This document shows positions 34,669-41,064 of a DNA stretch of 64,000 nt, piece after piece. Position 1 is the stretch's first letter; every line of letters starts with the position of its first letter. The translations under genes and the position numbers were made by a program. The notes under the pieces were generated by a model. It ran no database searches. It was not told the DNA's origin and saw only the letters and a list, made by a program, of their open reading frames with translations. The stretch is from Sphingomonas xinjiangensis. GTDB lineage: Bacteria; Pseudomonadota; Alphaproteobacteria; Sphingomonadales; Sphingomonadaceae. The DNA lies in contig NZ_JACIJF010000008.1 in assembly GCF_014199255.1 (NCBI RefSeq), forward strand, positions 62,001-126,000, given 5' to 3'.

Positions 34669-35721
34669 ATGCCGCTTCTCGAAGCCCGCAAGACCTACAA
34701 GCCCTTCGAATACCCTTGGGCGTTCGAATATTGGAAGCGCCAGCAGCAGGTCCACTGGCTGCCCGAGGAAGTGCCGCTGGGCGAGGATTGCCGCGACTGG
34801 GCGCAGAAGCTGTCCGACCATGAGCGCAACCTGCTGACCCAGATCTTCCGCTTCTTCACCCAGGCGGACGTGGAAGTGCAGGATTGCTACCACGAGAAAT
34901 ATGGCCGGGTGTTCAAGCCGACCGAGATCAAGATGATGCTCGCCGCCTTCTCCAACATGGAGACGGTGCATATCGCGGCGTACAGCCACCTGCTCGACAC
35001 GATCGGCATGCCCGAGAGCGAATATGGCATGTTCCTCGAATATGCCGAGATGAAGGACAAGCACGACTATCTGCAGAAGTTCGGCGTCGATACCGATGAG
35101 GATATCGCCCGCACCCTGGCGATGTTCGGCGGCTTCACCGAAGGCGTGCAGCTGTTCGCCAGCTTCGCGATGCTGATGAACTTCCCGCGCTTCAACAAGA
35201 TGAAGGGCATGGGCCAGATCGTCAGCTGGTCGGTGCGCGACGAGAGCCTGCACTGCGAAGGGATCATCCGGCTGTTCCATGCCTTCTGCGCCGAGCGCAA
35301 CTGCCTGACCAAGGCAGTGAAGGACGACATCGCCGACCAGTGCCAAACCACCGTGCGGCTGGAAGATGCGTTCATCGACCTGGCGTTCGAGCAGGGCCCG
35401 GTGACGGGCATGACGCCCAAGGACATCAAGAAGTACATCCGCTACATCGCCGACTGGCGGCTGGGCCAGCTGGGCATGAAGCCGATCTACATGATCGACG
35501 AGCATCCCCTGCCCTGGCTCACCCCGCTGTTGAATGGCGTGGAGCATGCCAATTTCTTCGAGCAGCGCGCGACCGAATATTCCAAGGGCGCGACGCGCGG
35601 CCAGTGGAACGAAGTGTGGGATTCGTTCGATAAGCGCCAGAAGGTCAAGGCGGCGCCGGTGGCGAACGAGGATGCCAGCGAGGGCGACATGTTCTCGACC
35701 GCCGGAGTCGCGGCGGAGTAG
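34669..35721 (+). CDS. nrdB: Class I ribonucleotide reductase beta subunit
   Basis: The 350-residue R2 protein carries the di-iron site and the radical tyrosine for deoxyribonucleotide synthesis. Visible ligand-bearing helices are FFTQADVEVQDCYHEKYG, ANFSNMETVHIAAYSHL-like (AAFSNMETVHIAAYSHLL) and RDESLHCEGIIRLFHAFC, with the second group in the four-helix bundle. Length and C-terminal tail (EGDMFSTAGVAAE) are as usual for NrdB. It follows three small membrane-protein genes; nrdA is not in the window. There is no gene before the repeat at 35871. Confidence 0.95.
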   Translation: MPLLEARKTYKPFEYPWAFEYWKRQQQVHWLPEEVPLGEDCRDWAQKLSDHERNLLTQIFRFFTQADVEVQDCYHEKYGRVFKPTEIKMMLAAFSNMETVHIAAYSHLLDTIGMPESEYGMFLEYAEMKDKHDYLQKFGVDTDEDIARTLAMFGGFTEGVQLFASFAMLMNFPRFNKMKGMGQIVSWSVRDESLHCEGIIRLFHAFCAERNCLTKAVKDDIADQCQTTVRLEDAFIDLAFEQGPVTGMTPKDIKKYIRYIADWRLGQLGMKPIYMIDEHPLPWLTPLLNGVEHANFFEQRATEYSKGATRGQWNEVWDSFDKRQKVKAAPVANEDASEGDMFSTAGVAAE

Positions 35722-35870
35722 TCGCGACGCCAATGCTGCTCTGACCTGGTCGGGCTGAGACGCCCCTACGCGCAAAACCGCCGTGGATTGCGCGCGAGGA
35801 GGACAAGCGTCTTCAGCCTTCACAAACAGGGGAGGTGAGGCAGATTGGTACTGCGGAACTTTACAAACAG

Positions 35871-35895
35871 GTCATCCGGGCCTTGTGCCGGGGTC
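35871..35895 (+). repeat. REP-like palindrome, left of the GIY-YIG pseudogene
   Basis: GTCATCCGGGCCTTGTGCCGGGGTC, an imperfect palindrome of the type GTCA-CC-GG..CC-GG. Its core CCTTGTGCCGGGGTC is the inverse complement of the core at 36241-36259, where the IS element sits. The 150 bp between nrdB and this repeat show no gene. Confidence 0.6.
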
Positions 35896-35918
35896 CACAT
35901 TGCTACTGGGCGATGCAC

Positions 35919-36219
35919 CTAATGGCGGGGACCTAGCCCCACCGCCAGGTCGTTCCACGCCAGATTCTGCCGTTCGATCAGATTGCGCTTCCATTTGCGG
36001 CGGTACCGTTTGAGCTGCTTTCCGCGCGCAAATGCTCCCGCCATGCTCTCTCCAGTATCGTAATATACTAGACGTTTGATCCCGTACTTCTGGTGCGCCC
36101 GTCGAACCCGCCTTCGCGATGCTGGATCATGCGCGCGGGCAGGTTCGAGGTCACGGCGGCATACAGCGCGCCGTTATAGCCGCTGGGAGGATGTAAACGC
36201 AGGGCGTGTCTGCGGTCAT
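35919..36219 (-). pseudogene. Decayed GIY-YIG (UPF0213-type) endonuclease gene
   Basis: Read on the minus strand from ATG at 36219, three frames together give a GIY-YIG protein of about 100 residues. Frame 1: MTADTPCVYILP. Frame 2: SGYNGALYAAVTSNLPARMI then QHREGGF. Frame 3: QKYGIKRLVYYDTGESMA, then RKWKRNLIERQNLAWNDL and a TAG at 35919. The GIY core (VYIL...YNGALYAAVTSN) and the terminal helix are clear. Two frameshifts (near YILP/SGYNG and near GRT/QKYG) and in-frame stops make it a pseudogene. It lies between two REP-like palindromes, next to the IS1595 element. Confidence 0.8.
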
Positions 36220-36240
36220 CGGCTGCACAGCCTGAGGATG

Positions 36241-36259
36241 GTCAACCCCGGCACAAGGC
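36241..36259 (+). repeat. Left half of a REP-like palindrome split by the IS, with the target duplication
   Basis: GTCAACCCCGGCACAAGGC is followed directly by the left IS end. The last nine bases, GCACAAGGC (36251-36259), recur at 38247-38255 beside the right IS end. Joining the flanks rebuilds a palindrome GTCAACCCCGGC..ACAAG..GCCGGGGTGAC. It is the same repeat type as 35871-35895. Confidence 0.8.
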
Positions 36260-36272
36260 GGGAGTTATATAC

Positions 36273-36494
36273 GTGACGTACCGCACAAAAGCTGGTAACG
36301 AGGATACCGACAGGCCGGCGCTAGAAATTGAGATTACGCCCGAGATGATCGCGGGGGCTCTATGCCCTGCCCCTGGGTATCCCGTTGCCTATATTGACGA
36401 GCTAGAGCCCCGATGCTGGGTCATTGACGGTAAGTTCGACTTGGAGGCTACCGCACGGACACTTTCCGAAAAGCTTCGTAGACATCGTCCTTGA
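36273..36494 (+). CDS. Cargo ORF of unknown function, 73 aa (start uncertain)
   Basis: The frame starts with GTG at 36273 inside the left terminal inverted repeat and has no visible ribosome binding site, so the real start may be the ATG around 36342-36344. The protein has EIEITPEMIAGALCPAPGYP and ARTLSEKLRRHRP. No family recognised. Its 3' end overlaps the 3' end of the HEPN-like cargo gene (convergent, 36448-36494). Codon use and AT content differ from chromosomal genes. Confidence 0.4.
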   Translation: MTYRTKAGNEDTDRPALEIEITPEMIAGALCPAPGYPVAYIDELEPRCWVIDGKFDLEATARTLSEKLRRHRP

Positions 36495-37059
36495 TAGATG
36501 TGAGCATGGAAAGGCTTTCCTCTGTAAGGTCTAGCGTCGCTATTTTGCCATCTATCATGTAGCTGAGTCGACGCCCTTCAAGATGATTGTGGAAGAACGT
36601 CTCGTGCTCTCCTTGGTTTTTTGCTATTTTCTCTGGACTGAACATCTTATCAGCGGAATGGGCAAAGCCGTCGCGGCTTTCTTTATGGTTAGGGAAAGCT
36701 GTAGCGAGCCTCTCCACCATCAAGCCAAGCGATTTCATGTCAATGCGATCCTTGAGCGAAGCGCATTGGCCCGCAGCGCTGGCAATCGCAGAGATCGTGT
36801 CGCGAAAGTTGGCGATGGTTATGGAAGCATGGTTTGCTGCGATTGTTCCCCAAGATGAAATCGTTAGTACATCGTCTCGCGCGGAATCGGCCTTGGATAG
36901 CAGGGTCTCGACGTGTTCAAGCAGCCGCACAGCGTCTCGGAAGCTGCTTTCATGAGAATCCAACATGAGAATGTGGAGCATCAAATGGCGAGCGGCGTCC
37001 CGTTCTTCGGGAGGCTCCTCAACGAAGATTATGGGTCGCCAGCTGCGGTCGGTGTTCAT
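36448..37059 (-). CDS. Cargo protein, possible HEPN-like, 203 aa
   Basis: A mostly alpha-helical, charged protein without a signal or membrane segment. The region HESSFRDAVRLLEHVETLLSK and the motif SRDGFAHSADKMF (R129-x4-H134) resemble the RxxxxH motif of HEPN domains, which in known cases is an RNA-cleaving or nucleic-acid-binding site. The match is only by motif and helix content, so the assignment is tentative. The gene is divergent from a 43-residue ORF 29 bp away and lies inside the IS1595 element. Base composition is clearly less GC-rich than neighbours. Confidence 0.55.
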   Translation of the reverse strand: MNTDRSWRPIIFVEEPPEERDAARHLMLHILMLDSHESSFRDAVRLLEHVETLLSKADSARDDVLTISSWGTIAANHASITIANFRDTISAIASAAGQCASLKDRIDMKSLGLMVERLATAFPNHKESRDGFAHSADKMFSPEKIAKNQGEHETFFHNHLEGRRLSYMIDGKIATLDLTEESLSMLTSIKDDVYEAFRKVSVR

Positions 37060-37088
37060 AGAGCGTCCAGACGTGTAATGAGGCGGGT

Positions 37089-37220
37089 ATGACGCACGAG
37101 AGAGACCGCCAATACGAAAGTGACCAGCGACGAGACGATCTGCTTCGTCGCGCGCTGGCGACTCCCCCGATCAGCAATGAGGATATCCTCAAGCGATCGA
37201 AGGAGTCTCACCGAAAGTAA
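37089..37220 (+). CDS. Small cargo ORF, 43 aa, basic C-terminus
   Basis: ATG at 37089 follows GAGGCGGGT, and TAA at 37218-37220 ends the frame. The peptide is charged and hydrophilic (MTHERDRQYESDQRRDDLLR at the start, then ALATPPISNEDILKRSKES). The motif LATPP..xxILK is reminiscent of small proteins in toxin-antitoxin-like pairs, but nothing proves it. It is divergent from the HEPN-like cargo gene and convergent with the transposase. Confidence 0.5.
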   Translation: MTHERDRQYESDQRRDDLLRRALATPPISNEDILKRSKESHRK

Positions 37221-37262
37221 CGCTTGCGCTTCGTGCCGATCTGGCGCGGCGCTTCGTGGATT

Positions 37263-38198
37263 TTAGGCAGCGAGCGTATCAGGTTGCCTGTAGGCCAAGC
37301 GACGCCCGCGAGCGCCCTTGATCGCGAGTTCGGTGCGCTCGGCATCGTTCACGCCAACACCCGAACGGTTGCTGTAGCGGAAGTCGAATTCCGCGAGGTA
37401 GCGGTGCAAATGGGCGGGGCTGACATGGAAGTAGCAGCCGATGATGCCGCGCTTCAGGATGGAGAAATAGCCCTCCACGGTGTTCGTATGGGCCTTCCCG
37501 CGCACATACTCATCGGAACCGTGGTTCACGACTTCATGCGAGAAATCGCGGCCCATGTGGCGGTACTGTCCTGCATCGTCGGTGCAGAGCATCGAGGCGG
37601 CGTTGATCTGCTCGATCATGATAGGGCGAAGGTTCGCGGCGGTGACACTGGCAACATGCATGGAGCGAACGCGGCCGTCGCGCTCCACTAGCGAGAACAC
37701 CGTTTCCTTACCCCAGCTCGCGCCCATGTTGCGATTGGCGCGCATGCTCTTGTGGCGGTTCTTCTCCTTGCCGCCGATGAAGGTTTCATCGACTTCGACG
37801 GTCTTACCTGCGCCGCCAAGCGGGGTGATATCGTCCGACTTCATCGCTTCGCGGATGCGGTGAGCGAGGAACCACGCCGACTTGTACGTGATGCCGAGCG
37901 AGCGGTGCAGTTGATGGGCCGAAATACCCTTCTTGCTGCTGCTCATCAGGGCAAACGCCATCAGCCACTTGTTCAAGGGGATCTTGCTGTCCTCCATGAT
38001 CGTGCCGACCGTCACCGTGAACGGCTTTTCGCAGTCGTTGCACTTGTGGACGCCGGGGCGCGTGGACTTGCCCGCGAGCTTCTTGATGTTCCCCATGCAA
38101 CCGCAATGCGGGCACATCGGACCCTGCGGCCAGTGGAGGGCTTCAAGGTGCTCGCGGGCCTTGTTCGCGTCGCTGTAGATGGGGCCGGTGATATTCAT
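37263..38198 (-). CDS. IS1595-family (ISXO2-like) transposase
   Basis: The 311-residue DDE-type transposase has an N-terminal zinc ribbon (C29/C32 and C53/C56), then a helical region, then the catalytic core. The acids are D137 (VEVDETFIGGKE), D207 or D208 (CTDDAGQY) and E242 (HTNTVEGYFSILK). Length is as usual, and no frameshift is visible, so the element may be active. The start is ATG at 38198, 27 nt from the right inverted repeat. Confidence 0.92.
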   Translation of the reverse strand: MNITGPIYSDANKAREHLEALHWPQGPMCPHCGCMGNIKKLAGKSTRPGVHKCNDCEKPFTVTVGTIMEDSKIPLNKWLMAFALMSSSKKGISAHQLHRSLGITYKSAWFLAHRIREAMKSDDITPLGGAGKTVEVDETFIGGKEKNRHKSMRANRNMGASWGKETVFSLVERDGRVRSMHVASVTAANLRPIMIEQINAASMLCTDDAGQYRHMGRDFSHEVVNHGSDEYVRGKAHTNTVEGYFSILKRGIIGCYFHVSPAHLHRYLAEFDFRYSNRSGVGVNDAERTELAIKGARGRRLAYRQPDTLAA

Positions 38199-38246
38199 AC
38201 ATTCGAACTAGCGCAGGTACGCTAGTACGTCAAGTATATAAGTCCC

Positions 38247-38267
38247 GCACAAGGCCGGGGTGACGCG
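38247..38267 (+). repeat. Right half of the split REP-like palindrome, with the target duplication
   Basis: The target duplication GCACAAGGC at 38247-38255 is followed by CGGGGTGACGCG. Together with 36241-36259 it makes the complete palindrome. The 400 bp from 38268 to the OmpA-like gene at 38670 show no gene; there is a T-arm-like GGTTCGAACCC at about 38408, but no complete tRNA. Confidence 0.7.
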
Positions 38268-38669
38268 TCCTAGTACCGGCACGTCTTGAAGGTACTCGGG
38301 CGGGATCGGGCGCCCCCACGCTCGCGAGTTCCATGCTCCGCACGATTTTTTTGCGCCCGCAGCAATTAAGGCGAGCGCGACAGAAAATGTCACGGATTTG
38401 TAACGTACGGTTCGAACCCGTCACACCCTGTGGGAGTTGGTGGACCTTCCGCCAACCCGGAGGCGCAAACGCCGGTTTTCCGCCATTTTCTGGCCCGAAA
38501 GCAGCGTGGCATTTGAGCAACAGTTCGGCGCGCTTTCGCGATTTCGCTCTAGCCGCAGTGCAACAAAACCCTAACTTATCGCTTCTGCCCGCACCGGCAT
38601 CGCCCTGAGCCCGGCGTATCGGGGCCTGCGGTGCCGGTCATTTTTATTCTGCGTAAGAGGTTTTCTATC

Positions 38670-39308
38670 ATGCGTTCCCTGCTTGTTGCCGCGGCCGTTG
38701 CCGCCGTCCTGCCGACTGCCGCTTTCGCTCAGGACTATGGCACCACCGCCACTGACACGACGGCCACCACCACCGCCGACACCACCGTCACCGATTCCGC
38801 GCCGGACGGTACGCCTGCTTTCGGCATCGAGCCGTATTTCGGCGTGATGGGCGGCTGGGAACAGTTTGACGATCACAAGATCCCCGCCGGCATCCCGGCG
38901 TCGTCGAACGGCCAGGACTATGACGGCGGCATCGTGCAGGGCGTGCTGGGCGTGAACGTTCCGCTGGGCCCCGTGTTCGTCGGTGCCGAAGGCAACGTGA
39001 CCAAGGGCTTCTCGGGCGCGATCGATTGGGAATATGGCGTTGCCGGCCGTGCAGGCGTCCGTCTGGGCGACAGCGGCATGATCTACGCCAAGGCTGGCTA
39101 TCAGTGGGTCAATTTCGACCGTCTGGGCGACGACAGCCGTGACTTCCACGACATCACCGCCGGTCTGGGCGTGGAAGTCGGCCCGAAGGACATCGGCCTG
39201 GGCGGCATCACCGGCAACTCCGGCATCCGCTTCCGTCTCGAGCTGAACAGCTTCGGCAAGGACTTCAACAGCTTCCAGCCGCTTGCAGGTGTGATCGCAC
39301 ACTTCTGA
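38670..39308 (+). CDS. Outer membrane beta-barrel protein
   Basis: This 212-residue protein has a signal peptide (MRSLLVAAAVAAVLPTAAFA, cleavage before QDY). A threonine-rich linker (residues 22-48) is followed by an eight-strand-type barrel (EPYFGVMGGWEQFDDHK ... FVGAEGNVTKGFSG ... YAKAGYQWVNF) and ends in aromatic GVIAHF, as expected for an outer membrane barrel. I chose the ATG at 38670, with AAGAGG upstream. It is a single gene between the IS and the DUF4893 gene, with a strong hairpin after it. Confidence 0.82.
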   Translation: MRSLLVAAAVAAVLPTAAFAQDYGTTATDTTATTTADTTVTDSAPDGTPAFGIEPYFGVMGGWEQFDDHKIPAGIPASSNGQDYDGGIVQGVLGVNVPLGPVFVGAEGNVTKGFSGAIDWEYGVAGRAGVRLGDSGMIYAKAGYQWVNFDRLGDDSRDFHDITAGLGVEVGPKDIGLGGITGNSGIRFRLELNSFGKDFNSFQPLAGVIAHF

Positions 39309-39322
39309 TGCTGGATTGACGG

Positions 39323-39352
39323 GACGCGGGCAGCGGCAACGCCGCCCGCGTC
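39323..39352 (+). terminator. Hairpin after the outer membrane protein gene
   Basis: Stem GACGCGGGC (39323-39331) / GCCCGCGTC (39344-39352) with a 12-base loop that can also pair internally (GGCAACGCC). It lies 15 nt after the stop of the barrel protein. No T-run, so termination is likely but not proven. Confidence 0.55.
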
Positions 39353-39466
39353 TCATCGCATCAGCCACTCGGCTGGGCGACATCTTTACGCTTCGTTAAC
39401 CCGCGCCCTTCACCTTTTGGTAACGCATTCGGCAGCTTTCTCGCCGGTGCAGCTGCAAGGTGGCTC

Positions 39467-40102
39467 ATGGTACGGCGTAACGGCTTTCTTCTGCTCCTTC
39501 CTCTGATCGCCGGGCTCTCCGCATGCGCGGGACACAAGCGGCCGGCGACGATCGCCACCGTCGAGGAAGTCGAGCCTCCCGTCACCTGGCGCACGACGAT
39601 CGCGGACAACGATCGCCTCACGCTCGAAACATTGCCCCAGCGGCTTGCCGGTTTCGGCGCGAAGGTGCCCACGCGGCAGCGCCAGGCCCAGGCTCCCCTG
39701 CTCGATCCCAGCGTCGCGCTAGACCATGCCACGCTTCCGCCTGGCGCCTATCACTGCCGCGCGCTGCGTGTCGCCAGGGCGGCGATCCGCAAGGGCAAGC
39801 CCGATTTCTGTCACGTCAGCGGCGAATCCGACGGACTTGGCTTCGTGAAGCAGACCGGCACCGCGCCGACCGCGGGCTATTTGTATCCCGATGGCGACCG
39901 CTACGTCTTTCTGGGCGCCAAGCAGCGCCGCGCGGGGGAAAATGCGCTGGCTTATGGCACGAACCAAGCCGCCGATGTGGTGGGCGTGGTGGAGCGGGTG
40001 GGCAATTTCCGCTGGCGCATGGCAGTGGCCGGCGCCGCGCCCGGGCAATTCGAACTATACGAGCTGACGCCGGTACCACCCGAGCAGCAGCCCCGCGGGT
40101 GA
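39467..40102 (+). CDS. DUF4893 lipoprotein
   Basis: This 211-residue protein has a lipoprotein signal (MVRRNGFLLLLPLIAGLSAC, cysteine 20). The core LPPGAYHCRALRVARAAIRKG, FCHVSGESDGLGFVKQTG, GYLYPDGDRYVFLGAKQRR and VVGVVERVGNFRWRMA is the DUF4893 pattern of sphingomonads. Function unknown; periplasmic by signal. It converges with the SNase-like gene with 4 nt between stops. Confidence 0.85.
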   Translation: MVRRNGFLLLLPLIAGLSACAGHKRPATIATVEEVEPPVTWRTTIADNDRLTLETLPQRLAGFGAKVPTRQRQAQAPLLDPSVALDHATLPPGAYHCRALRVARAAIRKGKPDFCHVSGESDGLGFVKQTGTAPTAGYLYPDGDRYVFLGAKQRRAGENALAYGTNQAADVVGVVERVGNFRWRMAVAGAAPGQFELYELTPVPPEQQPRG

Positions 40103-40106
40103 AAGG

Positions 40107-40610
40107 CTAGCACCAGGGGCGTCGCCGGCCTTCCCAGGGACGAGCCAAGCCTTCGTCGACCAACTGATCCCCTAGCGATCGGCCGTCGCGCATCACGACA
40201 CGCAGCTTGCGGCCATAGCGGTCGGTGTCGCGCCCCTCCGTCGCGAGGGTGACGGGGCCTTCGTTGAGCAGCGCTTGAAGCCGCCGGGTGGCGGCGTTGC
40301 CGAGGCGCGCTTCCTCGCGGCAGCGCGGGGGATGCGTCTCAGGCGCGTCGATGTCGGCGACGCGCACCTTCTCGCCTTGGATCCAGAAGCTGTCGCCATC
40401 GACCACGCAATTGGTGCCGCCGCCGCGGTGGCACAGGCCGAAATGCATAGCGACTGGCTTTGCAGCTTCGGCGATGGGCGGGCCGAACGTCGCCTCCCAA
40501 CTGGCGGCGGCAACGCTGGCTGCGGCGGCGCCGAGCAGGACCAGCAGGCTGCGGTGGAAACGGGATTTCGGGCGGGAACGCCCGCGGCGGTACGCAAACT
40601 GAGAACGCAT
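40107..40610 (-). CDS. Thermonuclease (SNase) family protein
   Basis: This 167-residue protein has a basic N-terminus and one hydrophobic segment (SLLVLLGAAAASVAAA), then the SNase fold: NCVVDGDSFWIQGEKVRVADIDAPET, ATRRLQALLNEGPVTL, GRDTDRYGRKLRVVMRDG and LGDQLVDEGLARPW. Catalytic acids and arginines of the staphylococcal nuclease family appear in DGDSF, RVADIDAPE and DRYGR. It would cleave nucleic acids outside the cytoplasm. A signal-anchor is likely. Confidence 0.88.
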   Translation of the reverse strand: MRSQFAYRRGRSRPKSRFHRSLLVLLGAAAASVAAASWEATFGPPIAEAAKPVAMHFGLCHRGGGTNCVVDGDSFWIQGEKVRVADIDAPETHPPRCREEARLGNAATRRLQALLNEGPVTLATEGRDTDRYGRKLRVVMRDGRSLGDQLVDEGLARPWEGRRRPWC

Positions 40611-40769
40611 GGCCGGGCTGTAGCGGCGGCTTTGTTAGCAAGAGATGGACAGCCGCTCCGGATCGGCGGCGTCGGCGGACAATCGGCGCGGGATCGGAGC
40701 GACGTGGCGTTATATCCGTTTCGGACACATTCTGCGCCAAATCGGACCTGCTGCACGCTACAGTCGCGC

Positions 40770-40964
40770 ATGGCAGAAGGCGATGCTCCTCGGGTCGAAC
40801 ATGGGTGCGAACATTGCGGCGGAACTGCAGTGACTCGCGAGGCATGGGCCGAATGGGACATTCCGGCCCAGACCTGGGTTCTCAGCGCGGTGTTCGACTT
40901 CGCCTTCTGCCACCAATGTTGCCGGCAGACCGTGCTGGTGGTGCGCGAAACGGACGCCCCCTAG
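40770..40964 (+). CDS. Small zinc-ribbon-like protein, 64 aa
   Basis: ATG at 40770 to TAG at 40962-40964. The four cysteines form two CxxC pairs (GCEHCGG near residue 14, FCHQCC near residue 50) separated by a conserved-looking helix-strand block AWAEWDIPAQTWVLSAVFDF. The layout is typical of small zinc-binding proteins in proteobacteria whose function is not known. No clear ribosome binding site precedes the ATG. It ends before a REP-like palindrome. Confidence 0.65.
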   Translation: MAEGDAPRVEHGCEHCGGTAVTREAWAEWDIPAQTWVLSAVFDFAFCHQCCRQTVLVVRETDAP

Positions 40965-40977
40965 CCGAGATGCCCTC

Positions 40978-41004
40978 GTCAGCCCGGCCTGAGGCCGGGC
41001 TGAC
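40978..41004. repeat. REP-like perfect palindrome
   Basis: GTCAGCCCGGCC / GGCCGGGCTGAC, a perfect 12-bp stem with TGA loop. Same general design (GTCA...CCGG..CCGG...TGAC) as the palindrome split by the IS at 36241/38256. It may act as terminator between the small zinc-ribbon gene and the convergent oligopeptidase B gene. Confidence 0.6.
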
Positions 41005-41064
41005 GGAGCTCTTGGCGGCTGGCTGAAGCCCCCAACCTACCTGCCGTCGGCACGGGGCTTGGTG

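Larger units (their letters stand above)
36260..38246. mobile_element. IS1595-family insertion element with cargo genes
   Basis: The ends are GGGAGTTATATACGTGACGT (36260 on) and, on the other strand from 38246, GGGACTTATATACTTGACGT. They match in 20 of 22 bases (36260-36281 and 38225-38246). A 9-bp direct repeat GCACAAGGC (36251-36259, 38247-38255) flanks it; IS1595 elements usually duplicate 8 bp, so one base may be shared with the end. Inside are the transposase (37263-38198) and three cargo frames. The element is about 2 kb, longer than a minimal IS1595 element (about 1.1 kb), because of the cargo. The left cargo has lower GC than the surrounding chromosome. Confidence 0.88.

Noticed and set aside
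36273..36494. Treating the 73-codon frame as a confident gene with GTG start at 36273
   Set aside because: The GTG lies inside the terminal inverted repeat and lacks a ribosome binding site; I list the frame only as a low-confidence cargo ORF.
38400..38425. A tRNA T-arm-like sequence (GGTTCGAACCC) near the IS element
   Set aside because: No matching acceptor, D-arm or anticodon arm could be found on either strand around it, so it is not called as a tRNA or an attachment site.
38230..38608. Two overlapping open frames of about 90 codons on opposite strands right of the IS
   Set aside because: Neither has a ribosome binding site or a recognisable domain. They cross the split REP palindrome and small hairpins, so the region is treated as non-coding.
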